Origin: Balneola sp. | GTDB lineage: Bacteria; Bacteroidota; Rhodothermia; Balneolales; Balneolaceae | NCBI GenBank assembly: GCA_002696035.1 | Contig: NZQV01000010.1 | Span: 558,001 to 622,000 of the forward strand | Direction: 5' to 3' | DNA length: 64,000 nucleotides | In this document: positions 15,953 to 25,455 of the stretch, piece after piece | How the letters are laid out: the number at the start of each line of letters is the position of its first letter | Numbering within the stretch: position 1 is the stretch's first letter | The notes under the pieces: generated by a model | The model's input: the letters and a program-made list of their open reading frames with translations, nothing else | Databases searched by the model: none | What the model was told of the DNA's origin: nothing | Position numbers and translations under genes: made by a program

Positions 15953-17503
15953 ATGCATAGCCGACACTCGGAATGGATCCTCATACTGGATTATGGATCT
16001 CAACTAACACAGCTCATCGCCCGCCGTCTACGTGAACTTCACATATATTGTGAAATTCACCCTTTTAATGTTGAACTGGATGAAGTTTCTGAACCTACTC
16101 CCGGTGGTATTATACTTTCCGGTGGACCCATGAGTGTTAATGATGAAGGAGCTCCATACCTTCAGAAAGAGATCCTGGACTGGGATGTGCCCATTTTAGG
16201 TATTTGTTATGGACTTCAGCTACTTGCCCACGCTGAAATTCCCGGATCGGTAGAAAAAGCTGAAAAAAGAGAATATGGCCGCGCCAATTTGCTGATCGAC
16301 AACAGCGAAGATCTGCTTAAAGACATTCCCGATGAAAGTGTTGTGTGGATGAGCCACGGCGATCATATAAAAACACTGCCTGATACTTACGAGATCATTG
16401 GTCATACAACAAATGCCAAAGTTGCAGCAGTTCGGCATAAAAAAGATGATATATACGGAGTCCAATTTCACCCCGAAGTAGCTCACACTGATCACGGAAA
16501 ACAGCTCCTTCAAAATTTTGCTTATAACATTTGCGGACTTAAAGGCGACTGGACATCCGAATCCTTCATCGAAGAGCAGATCAGGAATATACGTGAGAAA
16601 GTTGGGGATGATAAAGTCTTATGCGGCCTGTCTGGCGGTGTAGATTCTACCGTTGTGGCAACATTACTGCACAAGGCTCTTGGAGATCAGCTTCAGTGTT
16701 TATTTGTTGATAACGGACTTCTTCGTAAGAATGAGTTTGAAGATGTGATGCATCTGTATACAAGAGATCTGGAACTACCCGTTCGCGGAGTTGATGCCTC
16801 AAAATTATTTCTTGATCGACTGGAAGGTATCTCTGATCCTGAAGAAAAAAGAAAGATCATTGGTAATGCGTTTATAGATGTGTTTGATGAGGAGATCGGA
16901 GATAATTCTGATTTTAAATACCTGGCACAGGGAACACTTTACCCGGATGTCATCGAAAGCGTCTCTTTTAAAGGACCATCAGCTACTATAAAGTCGCACC
17001 ATAACGTGGGCGGACTTCCGGAAGAAATGAAACTGGATCTGATCGAGCCGGTTCGGGAATTGTTCAAGGATGAAGTTCGTGAAGTTGGAAAAGCGTTGGG
17101 TATACCTGCTCATTTTATAGGCCGGCATCCTTTTCCTGGACCGGGGCTTGGAATTCGTGTAATAGGCGAGCTAAATAAAGAACGTCTTGATCTTCTTCGC
17201 GAAGCAGATTTTATCTTTGTTGAAGAGCTGAAAAAACAGAATCTCTACCACGAAGTATGGCAAGCACTGGCAGTATTACTTCCTGTGCAAAGTGTGGGCG
17301 TTATGGGCGATGAAAGAACTTATGAATTTACTATCGCCTTGCGCGCTGTAACCAGTGTTGATGGCATGACGGCCGACTGGGCTCATCTCCCCTACGATTT
17401 TCTTGCGCACGTGTCCAACCGCATCATCAATGAGATCAAAGGGATCAATCGTGTGGTATACGATGTGAGTTCAAAACCTCCGGCAACTATTGAGTGGGAA
17501 TAA
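15953..17503 (+). CDS. guaA: GMP synthase (glutamine-hydrolysing)
   Basis: Aminates XMP to GMP. The 516-residue protein has an N-terminal class I glutamine amidotransferase domain with [12 protein letters not shown] (nucleophile Cys85) and [10 protein letters not shown] (His173, Glu175), then the ATP-pyrophosphatase domain with the P-loop [10 protein letters not shown] near 226-235 and the C-terminal dimerisation/XMP domain ending in [17 protein letters not shown]. Length and motifs are canonical. It stands alone between two non-coding stretches and converges on the next gene with 5 bases between stops. A weak -7-like TATTTTCT lies 35 bases before the start. Confidence 0.97.
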   Translation: MHSRHSEWILILDYGSQLTQLIARRLRELHIYCEIHPFNVELDEVSEPTPGGIILSGGPMSVNDEGAPYLQKEILDWDVPILGICYGLQLLAHAEIPGSVEKAEKREYGRANLLIDNSEDLLKDIPDESVVWMSHGDHIKTLPDTYEIIGHTTNAKVAAVRHKKDDIYGVQFHPEVAHTDHGKQLLQNFAYNICGLKGDWTSESFIEEQIRNIREKVGDDKVLCGLSGGVDSTVVATLLHKALGDQLQCLFVDNGLLRKNEFEDVMHLYTRDLELPVRGVDASKLFLDRLEGISDPEEKRKIIGNAFIDVFDEEIGDNSDFKYLAQGTLYPDVIESVSFKGPSATIKSHHNVGGLPEEMKLDLIEPVRELFKDEVREVGKALGIPAHFIGRHPFPGPGLGIRVIGELNKERLDLLREADFIFVEELKKQNLYHEVWQALAVLLPVQSVGVMGDERTYEFTIALRAVTSVDGMTADWAHLPYDFLAHVSNRIINEIKGINRVVYDVSSKPPATIEWE

Positions 17504-17508
17504 CATAC

Positions 17509-18177
17509 TTATCTGTTTAGATCCCAGACCGGCACATTTAAAAATTTAGAGATCGTTTCGGCATCCTCATAAATGGATCTACGGTTTCCATGGTCTACAA
17601 TATGAACCCGTTCTCCTTCTTTGGTGATAATGTTGATCTCAAAACTAAAGTAGGAACCATTATCACTTTTGATCCTTTCCGCGATCAATTGTAGAGCGTG
17701 GATGTCAGATAATCGAACTGAATTGCTTGGATCATTCTTGCCGTAGAGTTCCGGCGTATTCTTCCCTCGCCAGAAAAAACCAACATTTTTATCGAATGTA
17801 ATGGGTGTTGTAAAGAGCTTGAACATGTAAAGCCCCACTATAGCGAAAATGGATCCAAAACCCGCTGCAATAAGATTCTCTGAAGCAAAGATCTCAGCTC
17901 CTGAGCCAATACTGCCGTAGATTATAAAAACCGGAACAAGCACCCCTACGGCAGCAAATATCCCAGCAAAAAACATCGCTCCTTTGGAGGCTTTGTAGCT
18001 CAACCGATTAAAATCTTCGGTAAGAGTATGGGTCCTGAAGTTTGTTCCGCCTCCCTTCAATGGCGACCAGTCTATTTTTTTTGCTAAGGGATCACCAAAA
18101 TCGTTCAGTCGCTCTTCCATGGCATTTTGGTAATCTTCTTTTCGCTGTTGTGCTTTGGCTATCATTTTTTTGAACAT
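17509..18177 (-). CDS. Two-helix membrane protein of unknown function
   Basis: I do not recognise this 222-residue protein. The N-terminal 60 residues are charged and cytoplasmic-looking (MFKKMIAKAQQRKEDYQNAM onward). Two hydrophobic helices lie at about 66-88 and 99-120. The C-terminal half is a soluble domain of strands with HALQLIAERI, SYFSFEINIITKEGERVHIVDHG and a closing segment ISKFLNVPVWDLN, a layout seen in DUF-type membrane proteins with a PH-like cytoplasmic domain. It converges with guaA and diverges from the transporter gene upstream. No functional context is available. Confidence 0.6.
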   Translation of the reverse strand: MFKKMIAKAQQRKEDYQNAMEERLNDFGDPLAKKIDWSPLKGGGTNFRTHTLTEDFNRLSYKASKGAMFFAGIFAAVGVLVPVFIIYGSIGSGAEIFASENLIAAGFGSIFAIVGLYMFKLFTTPITFDKNVGFFWRGKNTPELYGKNDPSNSVRLSDIHALQLIAERIKSDNGSYFSFEINIITKEGERVHIVDHGNRRSIYEDAETISKFLNVPVWDLNR

Positions 18178-18256
18178 AGCTATTTCCCGAATTGATTTAT
18201 TTTTTATTGAAACAATAAAGAAATCAATTTCAAATTAAGCAATCCGGTTTTTGGTA

Positions 18257-18286
18257 TTGCATAGATGTTCGAATGTGTTATTTTCT
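18257..18286 (+). promoter_or_regulatory. Possible promoter of the AbgT-type transporter
   Basis: TTG at 18257-18259 and TATTTTCT at 18279-18286 are 19 bases apart, matching the -33 element and six of eight positions of the -7 element TAnnTTTG. The box ends 37 bases before the start codon. Confidence 0.3.
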
Positions 18287-18322
18287 CCATCTGAAATTAA
18301 ATGGAAATCAAAATCATAGACC

Positions 18323-19915
18323 GTGGAAAAGGAAAATAAAGACGTCAAAAATGAAGAGGTAAGTAAAGACAAAACAGGTCTCTTCAATAAGTTCTTGAAC
18401 TTCATCGAAAAAACAGGAAACAAGTTGCCGGATCCGGCCATGCTCTTTTTCCTGTTGCTTGTTTTTGTGTGGATCATGTCGGCCATACTCGCTCCTATCG
18501 ATTTTGGAGAAACACACCCGCTTACAGGAGATGAACTTGCTGTCAAGAACCTGCTCACCGGGGCACAAATGGCGGCTTTTCTGGCAAATATGATTGAGAC
18601 CTTTGTACTATTTGCACCTCTTGGGATTGTGTTGGTTGCCATGCTTGGCGTTGGGGTTGCAGAGCACTCTGGATGGATCGATGCAGGACTGAAAAAGCTG
18701 CTCAATTTTACGCCAAAAGCTTTTCTGACACCTATGCTCATATTGATCGCAATTGTATCTCACACAGCAGCTGATGCTGGCTATGTGCTAGTAATACCGC
18801 TGGGAGGAGTCATATTTTATGCGGCTGGCAGGCATCCCCTTGCCGGAATAGCTGCAGCTTTTGCAGGTGTCAGCGGTGGCTTTTCTGCCAATTTCATTCC
18901 CTCTGCTATCGATCCACTGATCATGAGTTTTACGCTGGAGGCCGCTCGTATCCTGGATCCGGAAATTGCACTCAATCCACTTAATAATATTTACTTCACC
19001 GCCGCTTCCAGCATCCTTATTGTTTTGGTTGGGTGGTACATCACTGATAAAATTGTAGAACCCCGCCTTTCAGATGTAGAAATAGATGGGGATGAAGACG
19101 AAATGCCTGAAATGGAAGAAGTCACCGATAAGGAAAGTCGTGCCTTTTGGTTAGGTTTTGGTGCTATGATGCTCGGTATAGTCGGATTGTTTCTGTGGGC
19201 ATGGCCCGAAGATTCTGCCCTCAGAGATCCAAGCTGGGATAACCCCGATGTGAGTTCTTTGTTCTCATTTCAAGCGCCCCTGATGCAGGCTATTGTTCCG
19301 CTCATCTTTGTATTCTTGTTAATTCCCGGTGTGGTTTACGGATGGGTTTCCGGAAAATACGAGAGCTCCAAAGACATGATCAACAATATGAAAAAGTCGA
19401 TGGAGAGCATGGGGTACTATATCGTAATGGCTTTTTTCTGTGCTCTATTCATTGATGCTTTCGCCAGCTCCAATATTGGACTTCTGGTAGCGCTTAAGGG
19501 AGCAAATTTCTTACAGTCACTCGCTCTGCCTGGTGAGATCACGATCGTTGGAATCATTATTCTTAGTGCTATCGTAAATCTGTTGGTGGGATCTGCTTCA
19601 GCAAAATGGGCGCTCATTGCCCCGATATTTGTACCAATGCTTATGCAGCTCGGTATCTCTCCCGACCTTACCCAGGCAGCCTACCGCGTTGGGGATTCTG
19701 TATCCAATATCATCACCCCGCTACTTCCTTATTTCCCTCTTGTGGTTGTATTCTGTCAGCGGTATGTGAAGAATACCGGAATTGGCACCCTGATCTCGAT
19801 GATGTTACCATACTCGATGATCTACATGGTTGTATGGACCATCTTCCTGCTTATTTACTGGTGGATCGGAATTCCACTTAGCTTTGAGTCAAATTATGTT
19901 TACCCGGCTCCCTAA
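18323..19915 (+). CDS. AbgT-family transporter (p-aminobenzoyl-glutamate type)
   Basis: A 530-residue inner-membrane protein with about eleven to thirteen helices. The start EKTGNKLPDPAMLFFLLLVFVWIMS, the VSHTAADAGYVLVIPLGG segment, GVSGGFSANFIPSAIDPLI and the later GSASAKWALIAPIFVPML and AYRVGDSVSNIITPLLPYFPL are the hallmark blocks of the AbgT family. Members import p-aminobenzoyl-glutamate for folate salvage or export sulfonamides. The start chosen is GTG at 18323; the next in-frame Met lies inside the first helix. An ATG at 18301 is out of frame. A strong terminator follows. Confidence 0.9.
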   Translation: MEKENKDVKNEEVSKDKTGLFNKFLNFIEKTGNKLPDPAMLFFLLLVFVWIMSAILAPIDFGETHPLTGDELAVKNLLTGAQMAAFLANMIETFVLFAPLGIVLVAMLGVGVAEHSGWIDAGLKKLLNFTPKAFLTPMLILIAIVSHTAADAGYVLVIPLGGVIFYAAGRHPLAGIAAAFAGVSGGFSANFIPSAIDPLIMSFTLEAARILDPEIALNPLNNIYFTAASSILIVLVGWYITDKIVEPRLSDVEIDGDEDEMPEMEEVTDKESRAFWLGFGAMMLGIVGLFLWAWPEDSALRDPSWDNPDVSSLFSFQAPLMQAIVPLIFVFLLIPGVVYGWVSGKYESSKDMINNMKKSMESMGYYIVMAFFCALFIDAFASSNIGLLVALKGANFLQSLALPGEITIVGIIILSAIVNLLVGSASAKWALIAPIFVPMLMQLGISPDLTQAAYRVGDSVSNIITPLLPYFPLVVVFCQRYVKNTGIGTLISMMLPYSMIYMVVWTIFLLIYWWIGIPLSFESNYVYPAP

Positions 19916-19927
19916 TTTCTGATCGTA

Positions 19928-19969
19928 AAAAAGGGACAGATTTATTTGGAAACTTCTGTCCCTTTTTTT
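19928..19969 (+). terminator. Rho-independent terminator after the AbgT-type gene
   Basis: aaaaagggacaga (19928-19940) pairs exactly with tctgtcccttttt (19955-19967) around a 14-base loop, and the T-run extends to 19969. It lies 12 bases past the stop codon. Confidence 0.9.
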
Positions 19970-20056
19970 CATTTAATCCACTATTACCAAAGCATTCCAT
20001 TGCAGAACTTTTTAGTTTCAGTCTGCATTATAATCAGGTTTCAATCAATCATATTC

Positions 20057-21754
20057 ATGAAAAGACTGCTGATATTTTCTTTTATACTTTGTCTGTTTTC
20101 AATTTCTGCAAATGCCCAATCCCTTCAAGTAGGCATTCAATTTTATGAGGAAGGCAACTACGAACGTGCTCTGGAGGTATTTGAAAATAGTGATAACCCT
20201 GAGGCCATCTTGTTTGCCGGTAAAAGTCACTATGCGCTTACCAATTATCTGAAAGCAAAACACTACCTAAACAAACTGAATGATTCAGAAAAACAAGTGT
20301 TTGATGAGGCTCTATACACGCAGGCTTTGGTTGATTTCCAGCTCAAGAATTTTGCATCCTCACTTGATGCATTACATGAATTGAATGAATCCAGACCGGC
20401 CGCTACCCTATCCAGAGATGCGTTCCAGTTTTATAATCGACTCGTAGATTTTCTTACGCCCCAACAGCGATATACTGCTTTTAATGCAACGTCTTATGAT
20501 GAAGTCCGCCTTGATCTTATGGAGGCAGCGATTGGCAATGTTGATCTGGGTACAGCACGTACCATCTTCAGCCAGTATCAACAAAGCCTGGTAAATGCAG
20601 ATACCACTCAACTTAGCTCCATTAAAGCTCTGATAAGTGATTCTGCTGCGTACATGCAGCGCTACAATCCCACCAGGTATCCAAAGGCCCCCCAAGGTAT
20701 CGCCTACAACATTGGTGTAGCTCTGCCCGCATTTGAAGTGGAATCTCCTCAATATGAGATCTCTCAACAGCTTTATTTTGGTATACAGCTGGCTGTGGAA
20801 AAATTCAATAGCGAGAATACTGATTTTAAAGCATTCATTTCATACCGAGATACAGAGACTGATCCTGGAAAAGCATCCCAGATTGCTGCAGAACTTGTCT
20901 GGAATGATCATGCGGATGCTATTATTGGCCCTCTATTTTCAGAAATGGCGTTGAGTATGTCCGATTTTGCCGAAGAATATGAAGTCCCTCTTTTAACTCC
21001 GCTGGCTAACTCAGATAAGATCAACCTTGACAAGAACTACACGTTCCAGCTGAATCCCACTTTTGCTGTTCAGGGTAAGAAGATCGCTGAATATGCGATC
21101 AACACCTTAGGGTATGATACACTTGCGGTGATAGCCGAAGAAGGTTCTTTGGGTGAACCTTCGGCTCAGGCATTTTTGGATGAAGCCCGCGATCTTGATG
21201 CAGAAGTTGTTCGGTATTATGTAGAGGAATTAGCCTCTCAGGGATATGATATCACGGAATACGTCAAATATTTTGATCCCGAAGTCGATACAGTCTTCAA
21301 TTATAATATTGATGCGGTTTATGCCCCATTTACAGGAAACATTGCAGAAACTCTGATCAACAACTTACTCACCAACCTGGAGGCTATGCAAAGTGAAATG
21401 ATAATACTTGGCTCTGAAGAATGGGAAAATGTTGATCTTGAAAACAGTCGTTTACGCGAAAATAAGATCTACTATACCAAAACGATGGAACAGAATGCAG
21501 GGAATACTTCCTTTTCAAGCTTTGAAAGCACGTTTAGGTTACGTTTTGAAGTGTCTCCGACACGATTTGCCTTAGTAGGTTACGATGCAGCAAATGTGAT
21601 CCTTCAAACATTGAAGAGAGTGCAAAATCCGGCTTACCTCAAGAAGGGATTGAAAGAACTTACCAACTACAGAGGATTGATCATGGATGTCAGCTTCAAT
21701 GGCTCACACATCAATCAGGAAGTGAAGATCAAGCAAATTCAGAGAGAGGATTAA
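20057..21754 (+). CDS. Exported TPR plus periplasmic-binding-fold protein (LpoA-like architecture)
   Basis: A 565-residue protein with a cleavable signal peptide (MKRLLIFSFILCLFSISANAQ). Residues about 22-190 are helical TPR-like (QFYEEGNYERALEVFE and following repeats). From about 210 to the end it has the two-lobed type I periplasmic-binding fold of branched-chain amino-acid receptors (IQLAVEKFNS, DAIIGPLFSEMALSMSDFAEEYEVPLLTPLAN, NYTFQLNPTFAVQGKKIAEYAI). TPR plus this fold is the plan of LpoA, activator of peptidoglycan synthase PBP1A, and mltG lies next to it convergently, so a cell-wall role is plausible but unproven. The ATG at 20057 is chosen because an upstream in-frame start would translate the preceding terminator. 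Confidence 0.75.
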   Translation: MKRLLIFSFILCLFSISANAQSLQVGIQFYEEGNYERALEVFENSDNPEAILFAGKSHYALTNYLKAKHYLNKLNDSEKQVFDEALYTQALVDFQLKNFASSLDALHELNESRPAATLSRDAFQFYNRLVDFLTPQQRYTAFNATSYDEVRLDLMEAAIGNVDLGTARTIFSQYQQSLVNADTTQLSSIKALISDSAAYMQRYNPTRYPKAPQGIAYNIGVALPAFEVESPQYEISQQLYFGIQLAVEKFNSENTDFKAFISYRDTETDPGKASQIAAELVWNDHADAIIGPLFSEMALSMSDFAEEYEVPLLTPLANSDKINLDKNYTFQLNPTFAVQGKKIAEYAINTLGYDTLAVIAEEGSLGEPSAQAFLDEARDLDAEVVRYYVEELASQGYDITEYVKYFDPEVDTVFNYNIDAVYAPFTGNIAETLINNLLTNLEAMQSEMIILGSEEWENVDLENSRLRENKIYYTKTMEQNAGNTSFSSFESTFRLRFEVSPTRFALVGYDAANVILQTLKRVQNPAYLKKGLKELTNYRGLIMDVSFNGSHINQEVKIKQIQRED

Positions 21755-21757
21755 ATA

Positions 21758-22846
21758 CTAAGGAGTTTCCTGATCTATGTTTTGGGCTTCTTCTCGTTCT
21801 CTCTGTCTTTTGATCCGGTATTGCTCCCTGATCCAAATTCTCCATTTCTCGCTTTCGACCTGATGTTCCCGGAAAGTTTTGGTGAAGGTATGCCCTCCCT
21901 CCGGATTGGCTACCATATACAAGTAATCATGATCTTCAGGAAAAAGTGTGGCTTCAATGGTTGAAAAACTTGGATTTGTGATCGGGCCCGGAGGCAATCC
22001 TCTTCTCAGATAAGTGTTGTAGGGATGATCAATTTGATAGTCTTCAAATAGAAGCCGGCGGCGTTCGCCTAAGGCATACAGTACGGTGGGATCGGCCTGA
22101 AGACGCATTCCCCTATTCAGTCGATTCCAGTAAAGACCACTGATGCGGGGCTTCTCTTCGGTAAATTTTGCTTCCCATTCTACAATGGAGGCCAAAGTAA
22201 GGATCTCATCCAGAGAATAGCCCATTTCTTCAGCTTTAGTATAAAAAGAATCCGGAATGGCACGGTCAAATTCACGCAAAACTTTGGTAACAAATTCCCG
22301 GGGGCTATTTGTCCAGTATGCCAGGTAGGTTTCCGGAAGCATTCTTGCAAATAACTGTCCTTCCGTAAGCTCTTTTTCAGCTAAAAAGGTACTATCGCTG
22401 AGTATAGCCGATAGCTCATCAGGTTGAAAATAGAATTTTCCACTAACCATCTCTACAAAACGCTCCTCTGTGATGCCCGGCAATATCACAATGTTCTCAG
22501 GGTCCTGAATTCCCCGACCTAATTTGGAAAGCAAGCCATTGTAGGAATAATCACCATCCAGCAGATATCGACCTCTGGAAAATGTTTTCCACCCCAAAAG
22601 TGCAGATGCCCAGTCCATCTCTTCCTCATCAACTTCAACCCCCAGGTCTGAAAGATGTTGTTGTAGCTTTTCAACATCAGTTCTTTCTTCTAAGATCAGC
22701 TCTGTTTCATTCTCAAAAACTAAGGCTGAATCAGAAGTGAGGCGGGTTAAACGGGAGCTTATGACCGAAAGCACAATCACTACAAAAATGAGTAGTGTTG
22801 AGATGAGTTCGGATTTACTAAGAGCTATTTGTTGCTGTAGATTCAT
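21758..22846 (-). CDS. mltG: Endolytic transglycosylase MltG
   Basis: Cuts nascent peptidoglycan glycan strands near the membrane and so sets their length. The 362-residue protein has one N-terminal membrane helix (about 13-31), a LysM-like/linker region, and the YceG domain with LASIVEWEA (catalytic Glu223), ISGLYWNRLNRGMRLQADPTVLYALG, NTYLRRGLPPGPITNPS and YLYMVANPEGGHTFTKTFREH. The motifs match MltG closely; the usual SIVEKE reads SIVEWE. The C-terminal 20 residues are charged (RIKRQREREEAQ). It converges with the TPR/binding-protein gene with 3 bases between them. Confidence 0.95.
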   Translation of the reverse strand: MNLQQQIALSKSELISTLLIFVVIVLSVISSRLTRLTSDSALVFENETELILEERTDVEKLQQHLSDLGVEVDEEEMDWASALLGWKTFSRGRYLLDGDYSYNGLLSKLGRGIQDPENIVILPGITEERFVEMVSGKFYFQPDELSAILSDSTFLAEKELTEGQLFARMLPETYLAYWTNSPREFVTKVLREFDRAIPDSFYTKAEEMGYSLDEILTLASIVEWEAKFTEEKPRISGLYWNRLNRGMRLQADPTVLYALGERRRLLFEDYQIDHPYNTYLRRGLPPGPITNPSFSTIEATLFPEDHDYLYMVANPEGGHTFTKTFREHQVESEKWRIWIREQYRIKRQREREEAQNIDQETP

Positions 22847-22996
22847 ACTAAAAGATACAAAACCTATTCAAAAAGAGAATAACGGTTATCGACAAATTAT
22901 TTAAAGAGATGCGTAACAATCTTTTGGGAATGCCGTAATCAGCCAAGGAAGAGCAACAAAGAGCTTTGGATGCTGCAAAGCACCAAATGCCCTAAA

Positions 22997-23034
22997 GAAA
23001 AAACCCGGGTCTTGATCGATCCGGGTTTCTTTTT
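22997..23034 (-). terminator. Terminator after the D15-like barrel gene
   Basis: aaacccgg (23001-23008) pairs with ccgggttt (23021-23028) over a 12-base loop. On the minus strand the stem is followed by a T-run (A-run 22998-23003 on plus). It lies about 20 bases past the stop codon at 23048 and ends that unit before mltG. Confidence 0.75.
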
Positions 23035-23047
23035 GAATGAATATATT

Positions 23048-24313
23048 TTAAAAACTTGGATTAAGTCTTATCCAGAAGGAGGTCCTTCCCTCGCTGCCGA
23101 TAATAGGCTGAGCCACTTCAAACCGAACCGCACCCAGACCAAGTCCTACCCCGGCATTGTGCGATAATTCTGCCATTGGAATATCAAAGTTAGCCACCGG
23201 GTTGTTTGTATTGACAAAGTTTTGATTGAAAGATGAAGAACCGGAATCAAGAAACAGAGTTAGATACGTTGAACTCAAATTAGGCCACCCATTGGTATGG
23301 GATGAAGATTTTCCAAACTGCATCTCAAAATTACTCATCAGCATCTGGTTGCCTTGCATTGATTTGTATCCGAAAGCACGCATGCTTCCAATACCGCCCA
23401 AGGCAAACTGTTTGAACATGGGAGCTTCACCGGTAATGGTGCCGGCCATAAATCTCCATTTAAATACCGTGCTCTTATCCATTCTTAACGTAGATTTCGT
23501 TTCCACTTCCCATTTGTTGTAAGCAAAATCATTATTGAGTGGCGACATGTTAGCCAGTTTGGCTTTTGCAGAAATGGTAGTGCTAAAGAAAGACCTGGTT
23601 AACATAAATGGATTGATGGTTGCACCAAGGTTAAGACTCTTCTGATCGATCTGATCAAAATTTGGATCAATAGCAGGATTCATTCGAAATGAGGAATATC
23701 TCGAAATAAGTGCAAAATCAGTATTCATTTCAACGCTGCTGAACCGGTCTTCATTGTAAGAAGCGCCCAGTTCAAGCATGCGAACGGGCCTTAGCAATGC
23801 GTAGAAACCATATCCTTCTGCGTTGTAATAATCATGATAATCAAAGCCGGTGGCGAATGAACTGATGCTGTTTTCATACAAACCCGTTCGCCAGTAATCT
23901 TCAGATGTTGTGGTTCGGTGAAGCTGTCCACCCAGTAACAACCATTTTCTTTCATTCCCGATACTTTTCTCTGCTCCCAGGGCATATTGAAAATGCTGTT
24001 GTGCAACCGAATAACCCGCCATTCCATGAATATCAATACTTTCGATACCCAGGAATTCAGATCGGTTCCACCCCATTTTGTCTTCCTGATATCCAATAAA
24101 TAAGCCATCTACTCTATTATGGCGGATCATGGAGGTAACGGGGAAAGCAGCATATATGGGGTTTTTGGTTCCAAATGTACTTTTTGAATAAAAAGCTTCG
24201 TCTACTCCCTCATACAAATTCACGTTTAAAGAGATATGGGATGAGGAGTGTTGTGCAACTACGCTAAGCGACATGCTTAGTACGAAAATAAAGGTGCTTA
24301 TTAGTACTCTCAT
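23048..24313 (-). CDS. Outer-membrane beta-barrel of the surface antigen D15 (Omp85 barrel) type
   Basis: A 421-residue protein with signal peptide MRVLISTFIFVLSMSLSVVAQ and about 395 residues of alternating strands. FKQFALGGIGSMRAFGYKSMQGNQMLMSNFEMQFG near 290-325 matches the conserved LGG..LRGY....G......N.E.RFP block of Omp85-family barrels, and the protein ends in an aromatic residue (IRLNPSF), as outer-membrane barrels do. No POTRA domains precede the barrel, unlike BamA or TamA, so it resembles the short barrel-only group. Its cargo or function is unknown. It is a single-gene unit with its own terminator. Confidence 0.75.
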   Translation of the reverse strand: MRVLISTFIFVLSMSLSVVAQHSSSHISLNVNLYEGVDEAFYSKSTFGTKNPIYAAFPVTSMIRHNRVDGLFIGYQEDKMGWNRSEFLGIESIDIHGMAGYSVAQQHFQYALGAEKSIGNERKWLLLGGQLHRTTTSEDYWRTGLYENSISSFATGFDYHDYYNAEGYGFYALLRPVRMLELGASYNEDRFSSVEMNTDFALISRYSSFRMNPAIDPNFDQIDQKSLNLGATINPFMLTRSFFSTTISAKAKLANMSPLNNDFAYNKWEVETKSTLRMDKSTVFKWRFMAGTITGEAPMFKQFALGGIGSMRAFGYKSMQGNQMLMSNFEMQFGKSSSHTNGWPNLSSTYLTLFLDSGSSSFNQNFVNTNNPVANFDIPMAELSHNAGVGLGLGAVRFEVAQPIIGSEGRTSFWIRLNPSF

Positions 24314-24387
24314 GTATTTTTGAATTGTTGAATATTATGTACCTCGTCGGCTAATGTACTTTAAAACATGTTTAAATGGAAATTGGC

Positions 24388-24933
24388 TCAACTTTTGAAA
24401 ACATCGATCATAAACTGAATATGATCCCTTAGATCTCTATCGATCAATTCGGCTCCTTTCCGGATGTCTTCCCTGATGACATTGGCTGCGAATTTCTTAT
24501 CCTTTAGTTTTTTTGTCACAGATTTCACTTTCATATCCTCAAAACCGTTAGGCCGCATCAGTGAAACTGCATTCATAAAACCGGAAAGCTCATCACAAGC
24601 AAAAAGATAGCGTTCAATCTCAGTTTCAGGTTCCTTTCCCGTTCTGTCTGGCGCATGAGCTTTAATAGCCTCCAGGATCGCCCCAGAATAATCATATGCC
24701 GGTAAAATTTCTTCCACTGCTTTGTTGGGATGCTCCTCCGGATACCGCTCCCAGTCCAGATCGTGCAATAAACCGGCGGTCCACCATTCCTCAATTTCCT
24801 GTTTAGATTTATTTAAATTTTGGGCGTAAGACTCCATCGCTTCTGCTACCATCCTGCTATGGTTAAGCAAACTTTCAGTAGCAATATACTCAGCCAATAA
24901 CTCTTCAGATCGTTGTCTGGATTTTAAAATCAT
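24388..24933 (-). CDS. HD-domain phosphohydrolase-like protein
   Basis: A 181-residue soluble protein with the HD signature: His25 in LLNHSRMVAEAM, His57-Asp58 in AGLLHDLDWERYPEEHP, His68, and Asp at LFACDELSGFMNAV. This pattern fits metal-dependent phosphohydrolases of nucleotides or related phosphoesters. FANVIREDIRKGAELI near the C-terminus is shared with small HD hydrolases widely annotated in bacteria. Substrate is unknown. The gene diverges from the cytochrome-lipoprotein gene across 110 bases. Confidence 0.82.
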   Translation of the reverse strand: MILKSRQRSEELLAEYIATESLLNHSRMVAEAMESYAQNLNKSKQEIEEWWTAGLLHDLDWERYPEEHPNKAVEEILPAYDYSGAILEAIKAHAPDRTGKEPETEIERYLFACDELSGFMNAVSLMRPNGFEDMKVKSVTKKLKDKKFAANVIREDIRKGAELIDRDLRDHIQFMIDVFKS

Positions 24934-24982
24934 GGTAGGTATTCATTTTATGTGATTATCACTTGCATTAGTTCTGGATATA

Positions 24983-25010
24983 TTGTTTAATATTGAACAG
25001 AATAGTTTTT
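24983..25010 (+). promoter_or_regulatory. Possible promoter of the cytochrome-YceI cluster
   Basis: TTG at 24983-24985 and TAGTTTTT at 25003-25010 are 17 bases apart and match the -33 element and seven of eight positions of TAnnTTTG. The box ends 34 bases before the first start codon. Confidence 0.3.
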
Positions 25011-25043
25011 CTGACTAATAAATTATTTAACTGTGGCTAAATT

Positions 25044-25454
25044 ATGAAAACTGTTCATGTTGTATTATTACTATTAGGTTTTACCTGTCTTCAGGGCTGC
25101 CTCAACAATGTAGAAGATATTTCGGAAAGTTCAGATTACGATCCTTCTGAAATTAGTTATTCAAATGATATTCAGCCGATTCTCACTCAAACCTGTGGAG
25201 GCAGCGGATGCCACGTGAACTCAAGTACCAATGGAGTAAATGTATCTTCTTACAGTACGTTGATGAATAGCTCAGGAACGGTCTATGGAGAAGCTGTTGT
25301 AAATCCCGGAAATCCTGATGATAGTCCATTGGTGGACAAGATTGAACCTGACCCAAGGTTCGGCAGCCGAATGCCTCAAGGCGGACCTTTTTTAACGAAT
25401 GATGAAATTTCCAAAATACGAGCCTGGATCAAAGGCGGAGCGGAGGACAATTGA
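25044..25454 (+). CDS. Putative c-type cytochrome lipoprotein (planctomycete-type cytochrome C domain)
   Basis: A 136-residue lipoprotein; the signal ends in LQGC with Cys19. Residues 41-135 form a domain of the PSCyt1 kind (SNDIQPILTQTC...SGCH...DDSPLVDKIEP...RMPQGG...IRAWIKGGAED). The heme-binding motif is Cys51-GGSG-Cys56-His57, a CX4CH form instead of CXXCH, and the Met in RMPQ could be the second axial ligand. It is a clear paralogue of the N-terminal half of the gene at 26880. It should sit on a periplasm-facing membrane and carry electrons, but heme attachment to CX4CH needs care. First gene of a four-gene unit. Confidence 0.7.
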   Translation: MKTVHVVLLLLGFTCLQGCLNNVEDISESSDYDPSEISYSNDIQPILTQTCGGSGCHVNSSTNGVNVSSYSTLMNSSGTVYGEAVVNPGNPDDSPLVDKIEPDPRFGSRMPQGGPFLTNDEISKIRAWIKGGAEDN

Positions 25455-25455
25455 C

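Noticed and set aside
19946-20056. N-terminal extension of the TPR/binding-fold gene
   Set aside because: The extra 37 codons would translate the loop and right arm of the AbgT terminator and hide a clean signal peptide that begins at the ATG at 20057.
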